A stretch of 64,000 nt of DNA from an uncultured Sutterellaceae bacterium (GCA_902797695.1 CADBTW010000088.1:23837-87836); one strand, 5' to 3'; positions 18,375 through 27,135 are shown, counted from the first letter of the stretch. Notes: generated from the sequence alone by a model not told the origin. Numbers and translations: made by a program.

Positions 18375-18913
18375 TGTTTAACAGCAGGGAAGACTCCAGG
18401 GAAGAACGCACGCATCGCATCAACCGCGAGATCCGGATTCCGGAGGTCCGGGTGACGATGCCTGACGGAACGAGTCTTGTCATGCCTACGTTCGAAGCCC
18501 TCCGCAAGGCCGAGGAGCTCGGCGTGGACCTGGTCGAAGTTGCTCCGAAGGCCCGTCCCCCGGTCTGCAAGCTGATCGACTACGGCAAGTTCAAGTACCA
18601 GGAGCAGAAGCGCGCCCAGGAAGCGAAGGCGAAGCAGAAGGTGACGCAGGTGAAGGAAGTGAAGTTCCGCCCCGCCACCGATGACAACGACTTCCAGACG
18701 AAGATCCGCTCCGTCCGCCGCTTCATCGAGGGCGGGGACAAGGCGAAGATCACGCTTCGTTACCGCGGCCGCGAAATGGCGCACCAGGAGTTCGGAGCCG
18801 ACCTCCTCGAACGGGTGAAGACGGAACTCGCCGACATCGCCCAGGTGGAGCAGAAGCCGAAGCTCGAAGGCCGCCAGATGATCATGGTCCTCGGGCCGAA
18901 GCGCAAGAAGTAG
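18374..18913 (+). CDS. infC: Translation initiation factor IF-3
   Basis: Binds the 30S subunit, prevents 50S joining and proofreads the start codon. The 179 residues contain the N-terminal domain ending in [18 protein letters not shown], the basic linker and the C-terminal domain with [16 protein letters not shown] and the [11 protein letters not shown] strand. The start is either ATG at 18374 (shares one base with the thrS TGA) or the preceding TTG at 18371. A GAGG at 18357-18360 is better spaced for the TTG. A non-AUG start would fit the autoregulation known for infC, but I keep the ATG as the plain choice. Confidence 0.95.
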   Translation: MFNSREDSREERTHRINREIRIPEVRVTMPDGTSLVMPTFEALRKAEELGVDLVEVAPKARPPVCKLIDYGKFKYQEQKRAQEAKAKQKVTQVKEVKFRPATDDNDFQTKIRSVRRFIEGGDKAKITLRYRGREMAHQEFGADLLERVKTELADIAQVEQKPKLEGRQMIMVLGPKRKK

Positions 18914-18953
18914 TCTGCTTCCCCTTCCGCGCGAACCAAGTGTTTTGCAGTAC

Positions 18954-19048
18954 CTCCGGAGATCCCCTCCCGGGACTTCCGGAGTTTTAGAAGAAGTGAT
19001 TCAGGGGCTTTTCAAGACCGACCGGCCTTTTTTCGGAAGGCGCCCCTG
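18954..19048 (+). promoter_or_regulatory. Structured leader before rpmI-rplT, candidate L20 control region
   Basis: Two consecutive hairpins lie between infC and rpmI. The first pairs CTCCGGA (18954-18960) with TCCGGAG (18978-18984) and is followed by TTTT, like a weak terminator. The second pairs CAGGGGC (19002-19008) with GCCCCTG (19042-19048) and holds an inner GCCTT/AAGGC stem. In E. coli and Bacillus the L35-L20 operon is repressed by L20 binding its leader; that this one does so is inference. Confidence 0.45.
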
Positions 19049-19076
19049 CGTCAGTCAATAAAAGAGGAAACGGCAA

Positions 19077-19277
19077 ATGCCGAAGATGAAAACCAAGCGG
19101 GCTGCCGCGAAGCGCTTCAAGCTGCGTTCCGGCGGTTCCATCAAGTTTGGCCACTCGACCAAGCGTCACATCCTGTCCCATCGCACGACCAAGAACAAGC
19201 GCCACCTGCGCGGCATGGTGACGGTTGCCAAGTGCAATGAGCTCAACGTCAAGCGCATGCTTGCCATCGCTTCCTGA
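19077..19277 (+). CDS. rpmI: 50S ribosomal protein L35
   Basis: A 66-residue basic ribosomal protein with the standard [15 protein letters not shown] start and the [25 protein letters not shown] core. A good ribosome site (AGAGGA) precedes the ATG. It lies 21 bases before rplT in the classic infC-rpmI-rplT order. Confidence 0.98.
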   Translation: MPKMKTKRAAAKRFKLRSGGSIKFGHSTKRHILSHRTTKNKRHLRGMVTVAKCNELNVKRMLAIAS

Positions 19278-19298
19278 TCTGGATAGGAGAATAAGAAG

Positions 19299-19655
19299 AT
19301 GCCTCGAGTTAAGCGTGGTGTAACCGCTCGTGCCCGTCATAAGAAGCTGCTCGCCCTTGCCAAGGGCTACAGCCTCCGTGCCAACAATGTGTTCCGTGTG
19401 GCCAAGGAAGCCGTCATGCGCGGCGCCCAGTACGCCTACCGTGACCGCCGTGCGAAGAAGCGCGTCTTCCGCCGCCTCTGGATCGCCCGTATCAACGCCG
19501 CGACCCGTGCGAACGGAATGACCTACAGCGCCTTCATCAACGGCCTTCACAAGGCGAACATCGGCCTTGACCGCAAGGTTCTTGCCGACATGGCCGTGTT
19601 TGACAAGGAAGGCTTTGCAGCTCTGGTCGAGAAGGCCAAGGCCGCTCGCGCCTGA
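19299..19655 (+). CDS. rplT: 50S ribosomal protein L20
   Basis: A 118-residue protein, the exact usual length, starting [19 protein letters not shown] with the long basic N-terminal arm that helps assemble 23S rRNA. The C-terminal domain ([23 protein letters not shown]) is the part that represses the operon in other bacteria. GGAG lies upstream of the ATG. A strong terminator follows at 19735. Confidence 0.98.
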   Translation: MPRVKRGVTARARHKKLLALAKGYSLRANNVFRVAKEAVMRGAQYAYRDRRAKKRVFRRLWIARINAATRANGMTYSAFINGLHKANIGLDRKVLADMAVFDKEGFAALVEKAKAARA

Positions 19656-19734
19656 TAGGTTCTCGAACCTGTCGCAGTAGCAGAGGGGCGCACCTCCCCG
19701 GGGCCCCGTGGCACGGGGAAGCGTTCCTCGACTT

Positions 19735-19773
19735 AAAAGGGGCGGGCCGGCAGTTTCGGGCCGCCCCTTTTTT
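19735..19773 (+). terminator. Rho-independent terminator after rplT
   Basis: AAAAGGGGCGG (19735-19745) pairs perfectly with CCGCCCCTTTT (19761-19771), with two more T behind. It separates infC-rpmI-rplT from pheST. Confidence 0.92.
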
Positions 19774-19870
19774 CGTTTCTCTCTTTCTTGTCTTCTGCTA
19801 GAAGCGGGCAGGCCCCCGGGCGTCGTCCCTTTCGCCCTCCCGTCCCGTTTTCCGTCTCGGAATCAAAAAA

Positions 19871-20890
19871 ATGGAAGATTTGTCCAAACTGATTGAATCC
19901 GCCAGGCAGGCGTTCGCTGAGGCGACCCAGCCCGCAGCGCTTGAGGATGCCAAGGCGAAGTTCCTTGGCAAGTCCGGTTCCCTCACCGCGATGATGAAGA
20001 ATCTCAGGGAACTCGCTGCGGACCAGCGGAAAGCGGCCGGTGCGCAGATCAACGCCGCGAAGCGCGCGGTCGAGGAGGCCCTGAACGACCGCCGGAACGC
20101 CCTCGCCGAGGAAGCGCTCCAGAAGAAGCTCTCCGAAGAGTCGATCGACGTGACGCTGCCGGGGCGGGAGAGCCCCGCGGGCGGCATCCACCCCGTGATC
20201 CGCACCTGGATCCGGATCGAGGAGATCTTCCGCTCGATCGGCTTCGATGTCGCGAGCGGCCCCGAGATCGAGAACGACTGGTACACGTTCACGGCGCTCA
20301 ACAACCCGCTGAACCACCCGGCCCGCTCGATGCAGGACACGTTCTATGTCGACATGAAGGACGAGAAGGGACTTCCCCTCCCGCTCCGTCCGCACACCTC
20401 CCCGATGCAGGTCCGGTACTCCCGGACCCACACGCCCCCGATCAAGGTGATCGCCCCCGGGCGGACCTACCGCGTCGACTCTGACGCGACGCACTCCCCG
20501 ATGTTCCATCAGGTGGAGGGGCTCTGGATCGGCGACGACATCAGCTTCGCGGACCTGAAGGGCGTCTACTCGCTCTTCCTGCGCCGGTTCTTCGAGACCG
20601 ACGACCTCATCGTCCGGTTCCGTCCGAGCTACTTCCCGTTCACCGAGCCGTCGGTCGAGATCGACATGATGTTCACGACCGGCTCCCGCAAGGGCAAGTG
20701 GCTCGAGATCTCGGGTGCGGGCGAAGTCCACCCGAACGTGGTCCGCAACTACAAGCTCGACCCCGAGAAGTACTGCGGCTTCGCCTTCGGCTCCGGTCTC
20801 GAAAGGCTCACTATGCTGCGCTACGGGATCGACGACCTGCGGCTCTTCTTCGAAGGCGACCTGCGGTTCCTTCGCCAGTTCAACGAGTAA
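19871..20890 (+). CDS. pheS: Phenylalanyl-tRNA synthetase alpha subunit
   Basis: Catalytic subunit of the (alpha-beta)2 enzyme that charges tRNA-Phe. The 339 residues have an N-terminal coiled coil (1-85) and the class II core with [17 protein letters not shown], the [14 protein letters not shown] segment, [12 protein letters not shown] and the C-terminal motif 3 around [17 protein letters not shown]. No Phe-rich leader peptide or attenuator is visible in the 100 bases upstream, unlike in E. coli. pheT follows 15 bases after the stop. Confidence 0.97.
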   Translation: MEDLSKLIESARQAFAEATQPAALEDAKAKFLGKSGSLTAMMKNLRELAADQRKAAGAQINAAKRAVEEALNDRRNALAEEALQKKLSEESIDVTLPGRESPAGGIHPVIRTWIRIEEIFRSIGFDVASGPEIENDWYTFTALNNPLNHPARSMQDTFYVDMKDEKGLPLPLRPHTSPMQVRYSRTHTPPIKVIAPGRTYRVDSDATHSPMFHQVEGLWIGDDISFADLKGVYSLFLRRFFETDDLIVRFRPSYFPFTEPSVEIDMMFTTGSRKGKWLEISGAGEVHPNVVRNYKLDPEKYCGFAFGSGLERLTMLRYGIDDLRLFFEGDLRFLRQFNE

Positions 20891-20905
20891 TGGGGTAGAA
20901 GAAAA

Positions 20906-23317
20906 ATGCTGTTTTCAGAAAGCTGGCTTCGCAACTACGCGAACCCCGCCATTTCGAGCGAGGAACTCCAGGACGCCCTCACGATGCACGGGCTTGAGGT
21001 TGACTCGGCGCACAAGGCGGCGCCCGACTTCACCGGCGTCGTGGTGGCGAAGGTTGTCGAGTGCGTTCCGCACGAGAATTCCGACCACCTGCACGTCTGC
21101 AAGGTGGACGCGGGCACGGGCGAGCTGCTGCAGATCGTCTGCGGCGCCCCGAACGTCCGCACCGGCGTGAAGACGCCCTGCGCCCTCGTCGGCGCCGAGC
21201 TTCCCGGCGGCTTCAAGATCAAGAAGGCGAAGCTTCGCGGCGTCGCCTCGGCTGGAATGCTCTGCTCGGCCCGCGAGCTCGGGATCTCCGAGGACCACAC
21301 CGGGATCTGGCTCCTGCCCGACGACGCCCCGGTGGGCGAGGACATCCGCAAGTACGCGAACCTTGACGACGTGGTGGTCGACCTCAACGTGACCCCGAAC
21401 CGCGGCGACGCGCTTTCGCTTGCCGGCATCGCCCGCGAGATCCACGCGGTGACCGGGGCCGAGCTCCGGCTTCCGGAGTGCACGCCCGTTCCCGCGACGA
21501 GCTCTGACACGTTCCCGGTGAAGATCGAGTCGCCCGACCTCTGCGGCCGATACACGAGCCGCGTGATCACGGGGCTCAACCCGAGCGCCCCGACTCCGGG
21601 CTGGATGCGCGAGCGGCTCGAACGCTGCGGCATGCGCTCCATCTCGGCACTCGTCGACATTTCAAACTACGTGATGCTCGAGCTCGGCCGCCCGACCCAC
21701 TTCTTCGACCTCTCGAAGCTCTCTGGCGGGATCACCGTCCGCTGGGCGAAGGAGGGCGAGAAGGTGACGCTTCTCAACGGGAACACGGTCGACCTCACGC
21801 CCTGGTACGGCGTGATCGCTGACGAGCGCGGCCCCCAGGCAATCGCCGGCATCATGGGCGGCGACGCCGACTCGATCGCCGACAACACCTCCTCGATCCT
21901 TGTCGAGTCCGCCTTCTTCCAGCCGACGGCCATCCAGGGCCGCGCGAGGAAGCTGAACTTCTCGACCGAAAGCTCCTTCCGGTTCGAGCGCGGCGTCGAC
22001 TACGGCACGACCGCGGACCACATCGAGTACATCACCCGGATGGTCCTCTCGATCTGCGGAACGCCGGAAACGAAGGTGGGCCCGGTCTCCGACCTCGTTT
22101 CCGAGCTTCCCGCGAAGCGCGTCGTGAAGATGCGCGCCGCGCGCTGCCGCAAGCTTGTCGGCGTCGACATTCCGACCGACTTCATGGCCCAGGCCTTCAC
22201 CCGCCTCGGGTTCGAGTTCACGCGGGATGGCGAGGACTTCACGGTCACGTCTCCCTCCTACCGGTTCGACATCGAGATCGAGGAAGACCTCGTCGAGGAA
22301 GTGGCGCGGCTCTGGGGCTACGACAAGCTCCCCGAGAACCCGCCGCTCGAGCGCGTCACGATGCTTCCCGCCCCCGAGGGGCACCGTTCCCAGCACGAGC
22401 TTCGCGCGAAGCTTGCCGAGCGCGGCTATCAGGAGCTCGTGAACTTCTCGTTCGTCGAGGAGAAGTGGGAGCATGATTTCTCGGGCAGCACGAACCCGAT
22501 CCGGCTCCTGAACCCGATCGCGTCCCAGCTTTCCGTGATGCGCACCCAGCTGATCGGCGGCCTCGTCGACATCCTGCGCTACAACCTGAACCGCAAGGAG
22601 GACCGCGTGCGCGTGTTCGAGCTCGGCCGCGTGTTCTTCCGCGATCCTTCGGTCGAGCCTTCCGACATCTCGGTGAAGGGCGTCCGCCAGCCTGAGCACG
22701 TCGCGGGGCTCGCCTACGGGACGGCCGACGCTTCCCAGTGGGGCGTAAAGGCCCGCAAGGTCGACTTCTACGACGTGAAGGGCGATGTCGAACGGCTCGC
22801 CTACCCGCTCAGGCTTGATTTCGTTCCGGAAGTCTTCCCCGCCCTTCATCCGGGCCGCAGCGCCGGCATCTATCTCGACGGCCGCAGGATCGGCATGATC
22901 GGGGAATTGCATCCGAAGCTCCAGCAGGCGTATGATCTCCCACTTTGTCCGGTCGTGTTCGAACTCGACGTGGCCCCGTTGCTCGAAATTCCGGTCCCCG
23001 AACACCGTGCTGTTTCGAAGTTCCAGAAGGCTCTCCGCGATCTTTCGCTCGTGGTGCCGGCCTCTGTCAACGCGAAGCAGATTTTCGACACGGTCGAGGC
23101 GGCCCGCAGGACCGATCCCCGGCTGTCCGTCCTCACGGACTTCCAGCTTTTCGACGTCTATCGCCCGAAGGACCAGCCGTCCGCGGACAAGTCCATGGCG
23201 TTCCGTCTTGTGATGGAGTCCTTCGGTGAAGAGGCCGTGAGCGAGGCCCAGATCGAGGGCGCGGTCCAGTCCGTTGTCTCGAACCTGGACAGGCTCGGCG
23301 TGCGGCTTCGTGCTTAA
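20906..23317 (+). CDS. pheT: Phenylalanyl-tRNA synthetase beta subunit
   Basis: The 803-residue partner subunit with the typical modular build: an N-terminal tRNA-binding (EMAP-like) domain at about 40-150 (VVVAKVVECVPHENSDHLHVC), B3/B4 editing module, B5 domain, class II-like core and the C-terminal ferredoxin-like anticodon-binding domain (FQKALRDLSLVVPASV onward). GGGG-containing spacing from pheS is 15 bases. Followed 16 bases later by ihfA, as in many gamma- and betaproteobacteria. Confidence 0.97.
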   Translation: MLFSESWLRNYANPAISSEELQDALTMHGLEVDSAHKAAPDFTGVVVAKVVECVPHENSDHLHVCKVDAGTGELLQIVCGAPNVRTGVKTPCALVGAELPGGFKIKKAKLRGVASAGMLCSARELGISEDHTGIWLLPDDAPVGEDIRKYANLDDVVVDLNVTPNRGDALSLAGIAREIHAVTGAELRLPECTPVPATSSDTFPVKIESPDLCGRYTSRVITGLNPSAPTPGWMRERLERCGMRSISALVDISNYVMLELGRPTHFFDLSKLSGGITVRWAKEGEKVTLLNGNTVDLTPWYGVIADERGPQAIAGIMGGDADSIADNTSSILVESAFFQPTAIQGRARKLNFSTESSFRFERGVDYGTTADHIEYITRMVLSICGTPETKVGPVSDLVSELPAKRVVKMRAARCRKLVGVDIPTDFMAQAFTRLGFEFTRDGEDFTVTSPSYRFDIEIEEDLVEEVARLWGYDKLPENPPLERVTMLPAPEGHRSQHELRAKLAERGYQELVNFSFVEEKWEHDFSGSTNPIRLLNPIASQLSVMRTQLIGGLVDILRYNLNRKEDRVRVFELGRVFFRDPSVEPSDISVKGVRQPEHVAGLAYGTADASQWGVKARKVDFYDVKGDVERLAYPLRLDFVPEVFPALHPGRSAGIYLDGRRIGMIGELHPKLQQAYDLPLCPVVFELDVAPLLEIPVPEHRAVSKFQKALRDLSLVVPASVNAKQIFDTVEAARRTDPRLSVLTDFQLFDVYRPKDQPSADKSMAFRLVMESFGEEAVSEAQIEGAVQSVVSNLDRLGVRLRA

Positions 23318-23333
23318 GAGGTAAATTTTTCAA

Positions 23334-23678
23334 ATGGCTATAGAAGAAACTGATTTCTCCCCTGCCGTCGGCACCACGATGACGAAGGCTGACCTCGTCG
23401 ACGTGCTTTTCGACCGGATGGGCCTTTCCAAGCGCGAGTCGAAGCTTCTCGTCGACGTCTTCTTCGACGAGATCCGGGCGAGGCTGGAGGAAGGCTGCAC
23501 GGTGAAGCTTTCCGGGTTCGGCAACTTCCAGCTGCGCGACAAGCCCCAGCGTCCCGGGCGAAACCCGAAGACCGGCGAGGAGATCGCCATCACCGCGCGC
23601 CGCGTGGTGACTTTCCACGCTTCCGCAAAGCTGCGCGAGGCGGTCCTCGCGGGGTTCCCCGCGAAGTCCGCGTCCTGA
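23334..23678 (+). CDS. ihfA: Integration host factor alpha subunit
   Basis: Half of the IHF heterodimer that bends DNA by more than 160 degrees. The 114 residues carry a short 13-residue N-terminal extension, then [20 protein letters not shown], the [21 protein letters not shown] arm with the intercalating Pro region, and the C-terminal helix. The pheT-ihfA-merR order confirms alpha rather than beta. The extension could be removed by starting at the internal ATG of MTKADL, but the upstream ATG has normal spacing from pheT. Confidence 0.95.
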   Translation: MAIEETDFSPAVGTTMTKADLVDVLFDRMGLSKRESKLLVDVFFDEIRARLEEGCTVKLSGFGNFQLRDKPQRPGRNPKTGEEIAITARRVVTFHASAKLREAVLAGFPAKSAS

Positions 23679-23791
23679 CCGCTCAGGGCGTCTTCGCTTA
23701 TCCTTTCCCCCTGGGGACAGGATGGGCTGGAGGAGAACCTGGGGCGTGCGGGGACTGCGTTCTGCGGGCCCTTCCCCGGTTCTTCTGCATT

Positions 23792-23814
23792 CCGGGCCGC
23801 TTTTTGCGGCCCGG
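23792..23814 (+). other. Perfect hairpin between ihfA and the MerR gene
   Basis: CCGGGCCGC (23792-23800), loop TTTTT, GCGGCCCGG (23806-23814). No T run follows, so it is a poor intrinsic terminator; it may partly separate ihfA from the MerR gene. Confidence 0.45.
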
Positions 23815-23834
23815 GGTATCTTTGAGCAGGCGGC

Positions 23835-24203
23835 ATGGAAGATAAGGTTGGCGACGCGCTTCCGCCGATTCCCGGCAAGCGCTACTACACGATCAGCGAG
23901 GCGGCTGCCCTTGTGGGCGTCGCCCCGTCGGTTCTGCGGTTCTGGGAGAGCGAGTTCAAGCAGCTCTCCCCGCGTCGCCACGGCTCAAGGCGCCGCTACG
24001 AGGAGAAGGACATACTCCAGGCCCGCGAGATCCGCTCGCTCCTCTACGACGAGGGCTACACGCTCGCCGGTGCGAAGCAGATCCTCAGGAAGAAGGGCGT
24101 GAAGAAGAGGAAAAAGGCTCTCCTCACGCCGGACTTTCCGCGCGACGCGGTCGTGCGGGAGCTGGAGGAAATCCGGGATTCCATCAAGGATTTCCTTTTT
24201 TAG
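23835..24203 (+). CDS. MerR-family transcriptional regulator
   Basis: A 122-residue protein with a MerR winged-helix domain at residues 16-85: YYTISEAAALVGVAPSVLRFWESEF and the RRYEEKDILQAREI wing. The short C-terminus (DAVVRELEEIRDSIKDFLF) is a dimerisation helix with no metal- or drug-binding domain and no Cys ligands, so the signal is unknown. The place behind pheT-ihfA and before a proline tRNA is conserved in many proteobacteria. An AGGCGG ribosome site precedes the ATG. Confidence 0.9.
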   Translation: MEDKVGDALPPIPGKRYYTISEAAALVGVAPSVLRFWESEFKQLSPRRHGSRRRYEEKDILQAREIRSLLYDEGYTLAGAKQILRKKGVKKRKKALLTPDFPRDAVVRELEEIRDSIKDFLF

Positions 24204-24219
24204 AATTCCGTGCTATACT
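24191..24219 (+). promoter_or_regulatory. Extended -10 promoter of tRNA-Pro
   Basis: TGC directly followed by TATACT (24214-24219) makes an extended -10; the -35 candidate TTTCCT at 24191-24196 is weak. It overlaps the 3' end of the MerR gene and starts the tRNA about 7 bases downstream. Confidence 0.65.
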
Positions 24220-24230
24220 CCGTAGCTCAT

Positions 24231-24307
24231 CGGGGTGTGGCGCAGCCTGGTAGCGCACTTGCATGGGGTGCAAGGGGTCGTGAGTTCGAGTCCCACCACC
24301 CCGACCA
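24231..24307 (+). tRNA. tRNA-Pro (anticodon GGG)
   Basis: 77 bases: acceptor CGGGGTG/CACCCCG, D stem GCGC/GCGC, anticodon stem CTTGC/GCAAG with loop ATGGGGT, TTCGAGT T loop, discriminator A and encoded CCA. Anticodon GGG reads CCC and CCU. One oddity: the T stem GTGAG/CCCAC has an A-C mismatch (24283 with 24293). Confidence 0.95.
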
Positions 24308-24316
24308 AAATCCAGG

Positions 24317-24351
24317 AAGGGATCCGGCTAAGGCCGGATCCCTTTCTTTTT
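24317..24351 (+). terminator. Rho-independent terminator of tRNA-Pro
   Basis: AAGGGATCCGGC (24317-24328) pairs perfectly with GCCGGATCCCTT (24333-24344) around TAAG, followed by TCTTTTT. Confidence 0.93.
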
Positions 24352-24378
24352 GGGCGGAAAATCCGGGATCCGGGCGGC

Positions 24379-24413
24379 AAAAAAGCCATTCCGGACGAAA
24401 TCCGGAATGGCTT
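24379..24413 (-). terminator. Rho-independent terminator of the serine recombinase gene
   Basis: On the minus strand AAGCCATTCCGGA pairs with TCCGGAATGGCTT (13 pairs, 5-base loop) and is followed by six T (24384-24379). It lies 28 bases behind the recombinase stop. Confidence 0.9.
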
Positions 24414-24440
24414 CCTCACGGGGCCTGGGCTTCCTTCGCC

Positions 24441-25058
24441 CTAGAAGACAATCTCTTCCTCGTCCGCCTCCGGCTTTTCCTCCCTTCCGAGGTCCTCTCC
24501 CTTTTCCCTCATGTAGGCGATGACCGCCTTCGCCTTTGCGGAAGAGCCCTTCTTGCCGTAAAGCCTCGCACAGTACATGTCGAGGATTTCCTCAAGCGAC
24601 TCCTCGTCGTCCTTCGTGGAAAAGCGGTCGTCGAGCGTAATGATCCGTCGGCTGTCGGACTGGAGCGCGAGGTCGAGGTAGCCGATCCCGGAGGGCGAGA
24701 TGCGGTCAGGGGTTTCGACGACGATCGTCCTGATCTGGCGGTTCTTGAGGAGCTTCTGGAGCCCGCGGCGGTTCTCGTTCGTGACGCTCGCGATTTCGGC
24801 CGCCTTGTCGACCACGCTCCAGCCCATGCTGGCCGCGTAGACCTCGAGCCGACGCATCTGCCTGTCGAGCCTGTCCTTCTCGGCAACGGTCGAGACCCGC
24901 GCGTAGAGCCCGACCCCGCCGGCCGCCGGCACGTCATCGACGACGATCGTTCCCGACGGGAGCTGGCAGGCGGGAACCGGGAGCTTTCCCGTTTTCCACA
25001 TTCTCCAGGCGGTCTGGTAGCAAATGCCCCTCTGATGGGCCCATACGGATAGCTTCAT
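24441..25058 (-). CDS. Stand-alone IS607-type serine recombinase
   Basis: A 205-residue protein with the IS607 TnpA layout: an N-terminal MerR-like helix-turn-helix (1-45, LSVWAHQRGICYQTAWRMW), then a small serine-recombinase domain. The nucleophile region is YARVS (Arg54, Ser56), the NENRRGL Arg is at 97-98, and the C-terminal CARLYGKK is typical of the family. In the DR-x-x-R motif the first Arg is kept (119) but the second position is Pro (122), and the usual ASG is ASV. No tnpB gene lies beside it. Codon use matches the neighbours and it has its own terminator, so it looks resident and perhaps domesticated rather than newly arrived. Activity is doubtful. Confidence 0.85.
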   Translation of the reverse strand: MKLSVWAHQRGICYQTAWRMWKTGKLPVPACQLPSGTIVVDDVPAAGGVGLYARVSTVAEKDRLDRQMRRLEVYAASMGWSVVDKAAEIASVTNENRRGLQKLLKNRQIRTIVVETPDRISPSGIGYLDLALQSDSRRIITLDDRFSTKDDEESLEEILDMYCARLYGKKGSSAKAKAVIAYMREKGEDLGREEKPEADEEEIVF

Positions 25059-25097
25059 GGAATTGCTTCGGCTGTCGAGGCGGTGAAATGGACGCCC

Positions 25098-25113
25098 GAA
25101 AGTATATACTTTC
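25098..25113. promoter_or_regulatory. 16-base palindrome, candidate operator of the recombinase
   Basis: GAAAGTATATACTTTC reads the same on both strands and contains TATACT, a -10-like box, in each direction. It ends 40 bases before the recombinase ATG. A self-binding site covering the promoter is the simplest reading (inference). Confidence 0.5.
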
Positions 25114-25264
25114 CGGATTCATCCTGCTCGCCCGGCGGGGCCCCGCATCTGCGGCAGGAGCCCGGGAGCAAGGACCAACGTGCCGTGTTCCGTTATCATG
25201 ACAGGATAACTGCCAGTTCCTGCGCGGACCCCCCGGCGCGGAGAGGAAGGCTAGCGGAAAGAAG

Positions 25265-26038
25265 ATGCACATCCTGATTTCTAACGACGACGGGTACTCT
25301 GCCCGCGGCATCCGGATGCTCGCCGAGGCGATGAAGGGCTTCGGGCGGGTGACCGTGTGCGCCCCGGAACACAACCAGTCGGGCGCGAGCAACTCGCTCA
25401 CGCTCCAGATGCCGCTCCGGGCAACGGAGGTGACCCCCGGGGTCTACGCCGTGAGCGGAACGCCTTCCGACTGCGTGCACCTCGCGTTCACGGCCCTGCT
25501 CACGGAACCCCCGGACCTCGTTGTCTCGGGGATCAACTCCGGGGCGAACATGGGCGACGACACCATGTATTCGGGCACGGTCGCCGCGGCGATCGAGGGG
25601 TTCCAGTTCGGGGTCGACTCCATTGCGTTTTCCCAGATAGACCGCGGGTGGATGGAGCTCGAGTCTGCGGCGCGGGTCGCCCGCGAGGTGGTGGAGCAGT
25701 TCGTGGAGCGCAAGAGCCGCTCGGAAGGCCCTGTGCTGCTCAACGTCAACATTCCGAACATGCCCTACGACGTCCTCGGAGGCATCCGGGTCACGAGGCT
25801 CGGACGTCGCCACAGCGCGGACCGCGCTGTTTCCGAGATCGACCCGCGGGGCGAGCGGGTGTACTGGCTCGGGCCCGCGGGGAAGCCCCGCGACCAGGGC
25901 CCTGGCACGGATTTCTACGCGGCGCAGCACGGATTCGTTTCCGTGTCTCCGCTCCAGATCGATTTGACTCATTACGGGGAGCTTTCCGTTGCTTCCTCCT
26001 GGTTCCAGGGGGAGCTGCCCGGGAAGTCTCGCCCGTAG
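25265..26038 (+). CDS. surE: 5'/3'-nucleotidase SurE
   Basis: Metal-dependent nucleotidase/exopolyphosphatase active on nucleoside monophosphates, linked to stationary-phase survival. The 257 residues show the family signature ILISNDDGYSARGI at the N-terminus with the paired Asp metal ligands, the NQSGASN motif near 40 and GTPSDCVHLA and GINSGANMGDD further on. Purine-rich GGAAAG precedes the ATG. It is directly followed by nlpD, the surE-nlpD order known from E. coli, here without the pcm gene between them. Confidence 0.96.
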   Translation: MHILISNDDGYSARGIRMLAEAMKGFGRVTVCAPEHNQSGASNSLTLQMPLRATEVTPGVYAVSGTPSDCVHLAFTALLTEPPDLVVSGINSGANMGDDTMYSGTVAAAIEGFQFGVDSIAFSQIDRGWMELESAARVAREVVEQFVERKSRSEGPVLLNVNIPNMPYDVLGGIRVTRLGRRHSADRAVSEIDPRGERVYWLGPAGKPRDQGPGTDFYAAQHGFVSVSPLQIDLTHYGELSVASSWFQGELPGKSRP

Positions 26039-26061
26039 CCGGTTCTTTGGGGAGTTTCAAA

Positions 26062-26976
26062 ATGCAGTCAGCAGGGAAGATCCTTTTAGCCTCGGCGCTC
26101 TGCGCGGTGTTCGCCGCGGGGTGCTCGACCACGGAAATCGCGCCGGTGAGCGACGCGAGCTCGCAGGGCGCCCAGAAGCCCGGCGTGAGCTCGGTCCCGA
26201 CGGCGCCCGCGGCGCAGCCCGTCGCGGAGTCCGTGCCGCTCTCGGGCGGCAGCGGCTTCAGCGCTCCGACCCCCGCTCCGGCCGCCGCTTCTGGCGCTGC
26301 GGCTTCGGGTGCCGGAACCTACACGGTCCAGCGCGGCGAAACGCTCTACCGCATCGCGAAGAACCACGGCGTGAGCGTGAGCGAGCTGATGCGCGCGAAC
26401 GGCATCACGGACCCGAGGAAGCTTGAGGCGGGCCGCGTTCTGACGATCCCGGGCGCGAAGGGCGCCGCTCCGGCCGCAGCTTCGGGCGTCGCCGCGGCTC
26501 CTGCCACGGCCCCTGCCGCGCACCAGGTCACGCCCGCGAAGCCCGCGCAGCCTGAGGAGAAGCCCGCCGCCGAGGCGAAGCCCGCTTCGGGCGCGCTCGC
26601 AACCATTCCCGGAACCCATGAGACCCTCGTCTGGCCGGTGAAGGGAAATGTCGTCACGCATTTCAGCCAGCAGACCCGCGGCATCGACATCTCCGCTCCG
26701 AAGGGCACCGCGGTGAAGGCCGCGGCGAACGGCGAAGTCCTCCTCATCACCTCGGCCTACAAGAGCTACGGCAACCTCGTGATCCTGAGGCATGGCGACG
26801 GGACTTTCGTCACGACCTACGGCCAGCTCGACACGATCTCCGTGAAGAAGGGCCAGCGCGTCCAGTCCGGCCAGAAGATCGGCACGGTTGGAGGGCTTGA
26901 CCCCTCGAAGCCCATGCTCCACTTCGAGGTGCGACTTTCCGGCAAGCCCGCCGATCCCGCGCAGTACCTCCGCTGA
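26062..26976 (+). CDS. nlpD: NlpD-like lipoprotein, LysM and degenerate LytM (M23) domains
   Basis: Outer-membrane lipoprotein that activates cell-wall amidases during division. The ATG at 26062 gives 304 residues with a lipoprotein signal ending FAAGC (Cys21). A LysM domain follows (YTVQRGETLYRIAKNHGVSV), then an Ala/Pro-rich linker and a C-terminal M23 domain. The catalytic His/Asp pattern is broken: TRGIDISAPKGT lacks the first metal His and YGQLD replaces the HxH region. It should therefore be a regulator, as NlpD and EnvC are. The open frame upstream to 25357 lies inside surE and is not used. No rpoS gene follows; rlmD does. Confidence 0.93.
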   Translation: MQSAGKILLASALCAVFAAGCSTTEIAPVSDASSQGAQKPGVSSVPTAPAAQPVAESVPLSGGSGFSAPTPAPAAASGAAASGAGTYTVQRGETLYRIAKNHGVSVSELMRANGITDPRKLEAGRVLTIPGAKGAAPAAASGVAAAPATAPAAHQVTPAKPAQPEEKPAAEAKPASGALATIPGTHETLVWPVKGNVVTHFSQQTRGIDISAPKGTAVKAAANGEVLLITSAYKSYGNLVILRHGDGTFVTTYGQLDTISVKKGQRVQSGQKIGTVGGLDPSKPMLHFEVRLSGKPADPAQYLR

Positions 26977-27135
26977 TTCCTGGAAGAATCGGCTAGAATG
27001 CGGCGCCCCGCTCTGCCTCGGAACGTTTGCCGGGGCAGGATCGGGCGCCGGCTTTTTCACGAGGGCGGCTCTTGGCAGATCGCGGAGCCCCGCCGCGTGA
27101 CGACGCGCCCCCGGAAGGTTTAGAAGAGGAATCAG

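Noticed and set aside
19774-19870. Phe leader peptide and attenuator before pheS
   Set aside because: No short ORF with consecutive Phe codons and no alternative hairpins beyond the rplT terminator.
24213-24419. Minus-strand ORF of 68 codons across tRNA-Pro
   Set aside because: Same tRNA-reverse artefact ([11 protein letters not shown]); it overlaps the tRNA and both terminators.
25357-26061. Upstream extension of the nlpD frame into surE
   Set aside because: The lipoprotein signal begins at 26062; the upstream part is surE read out of frame.
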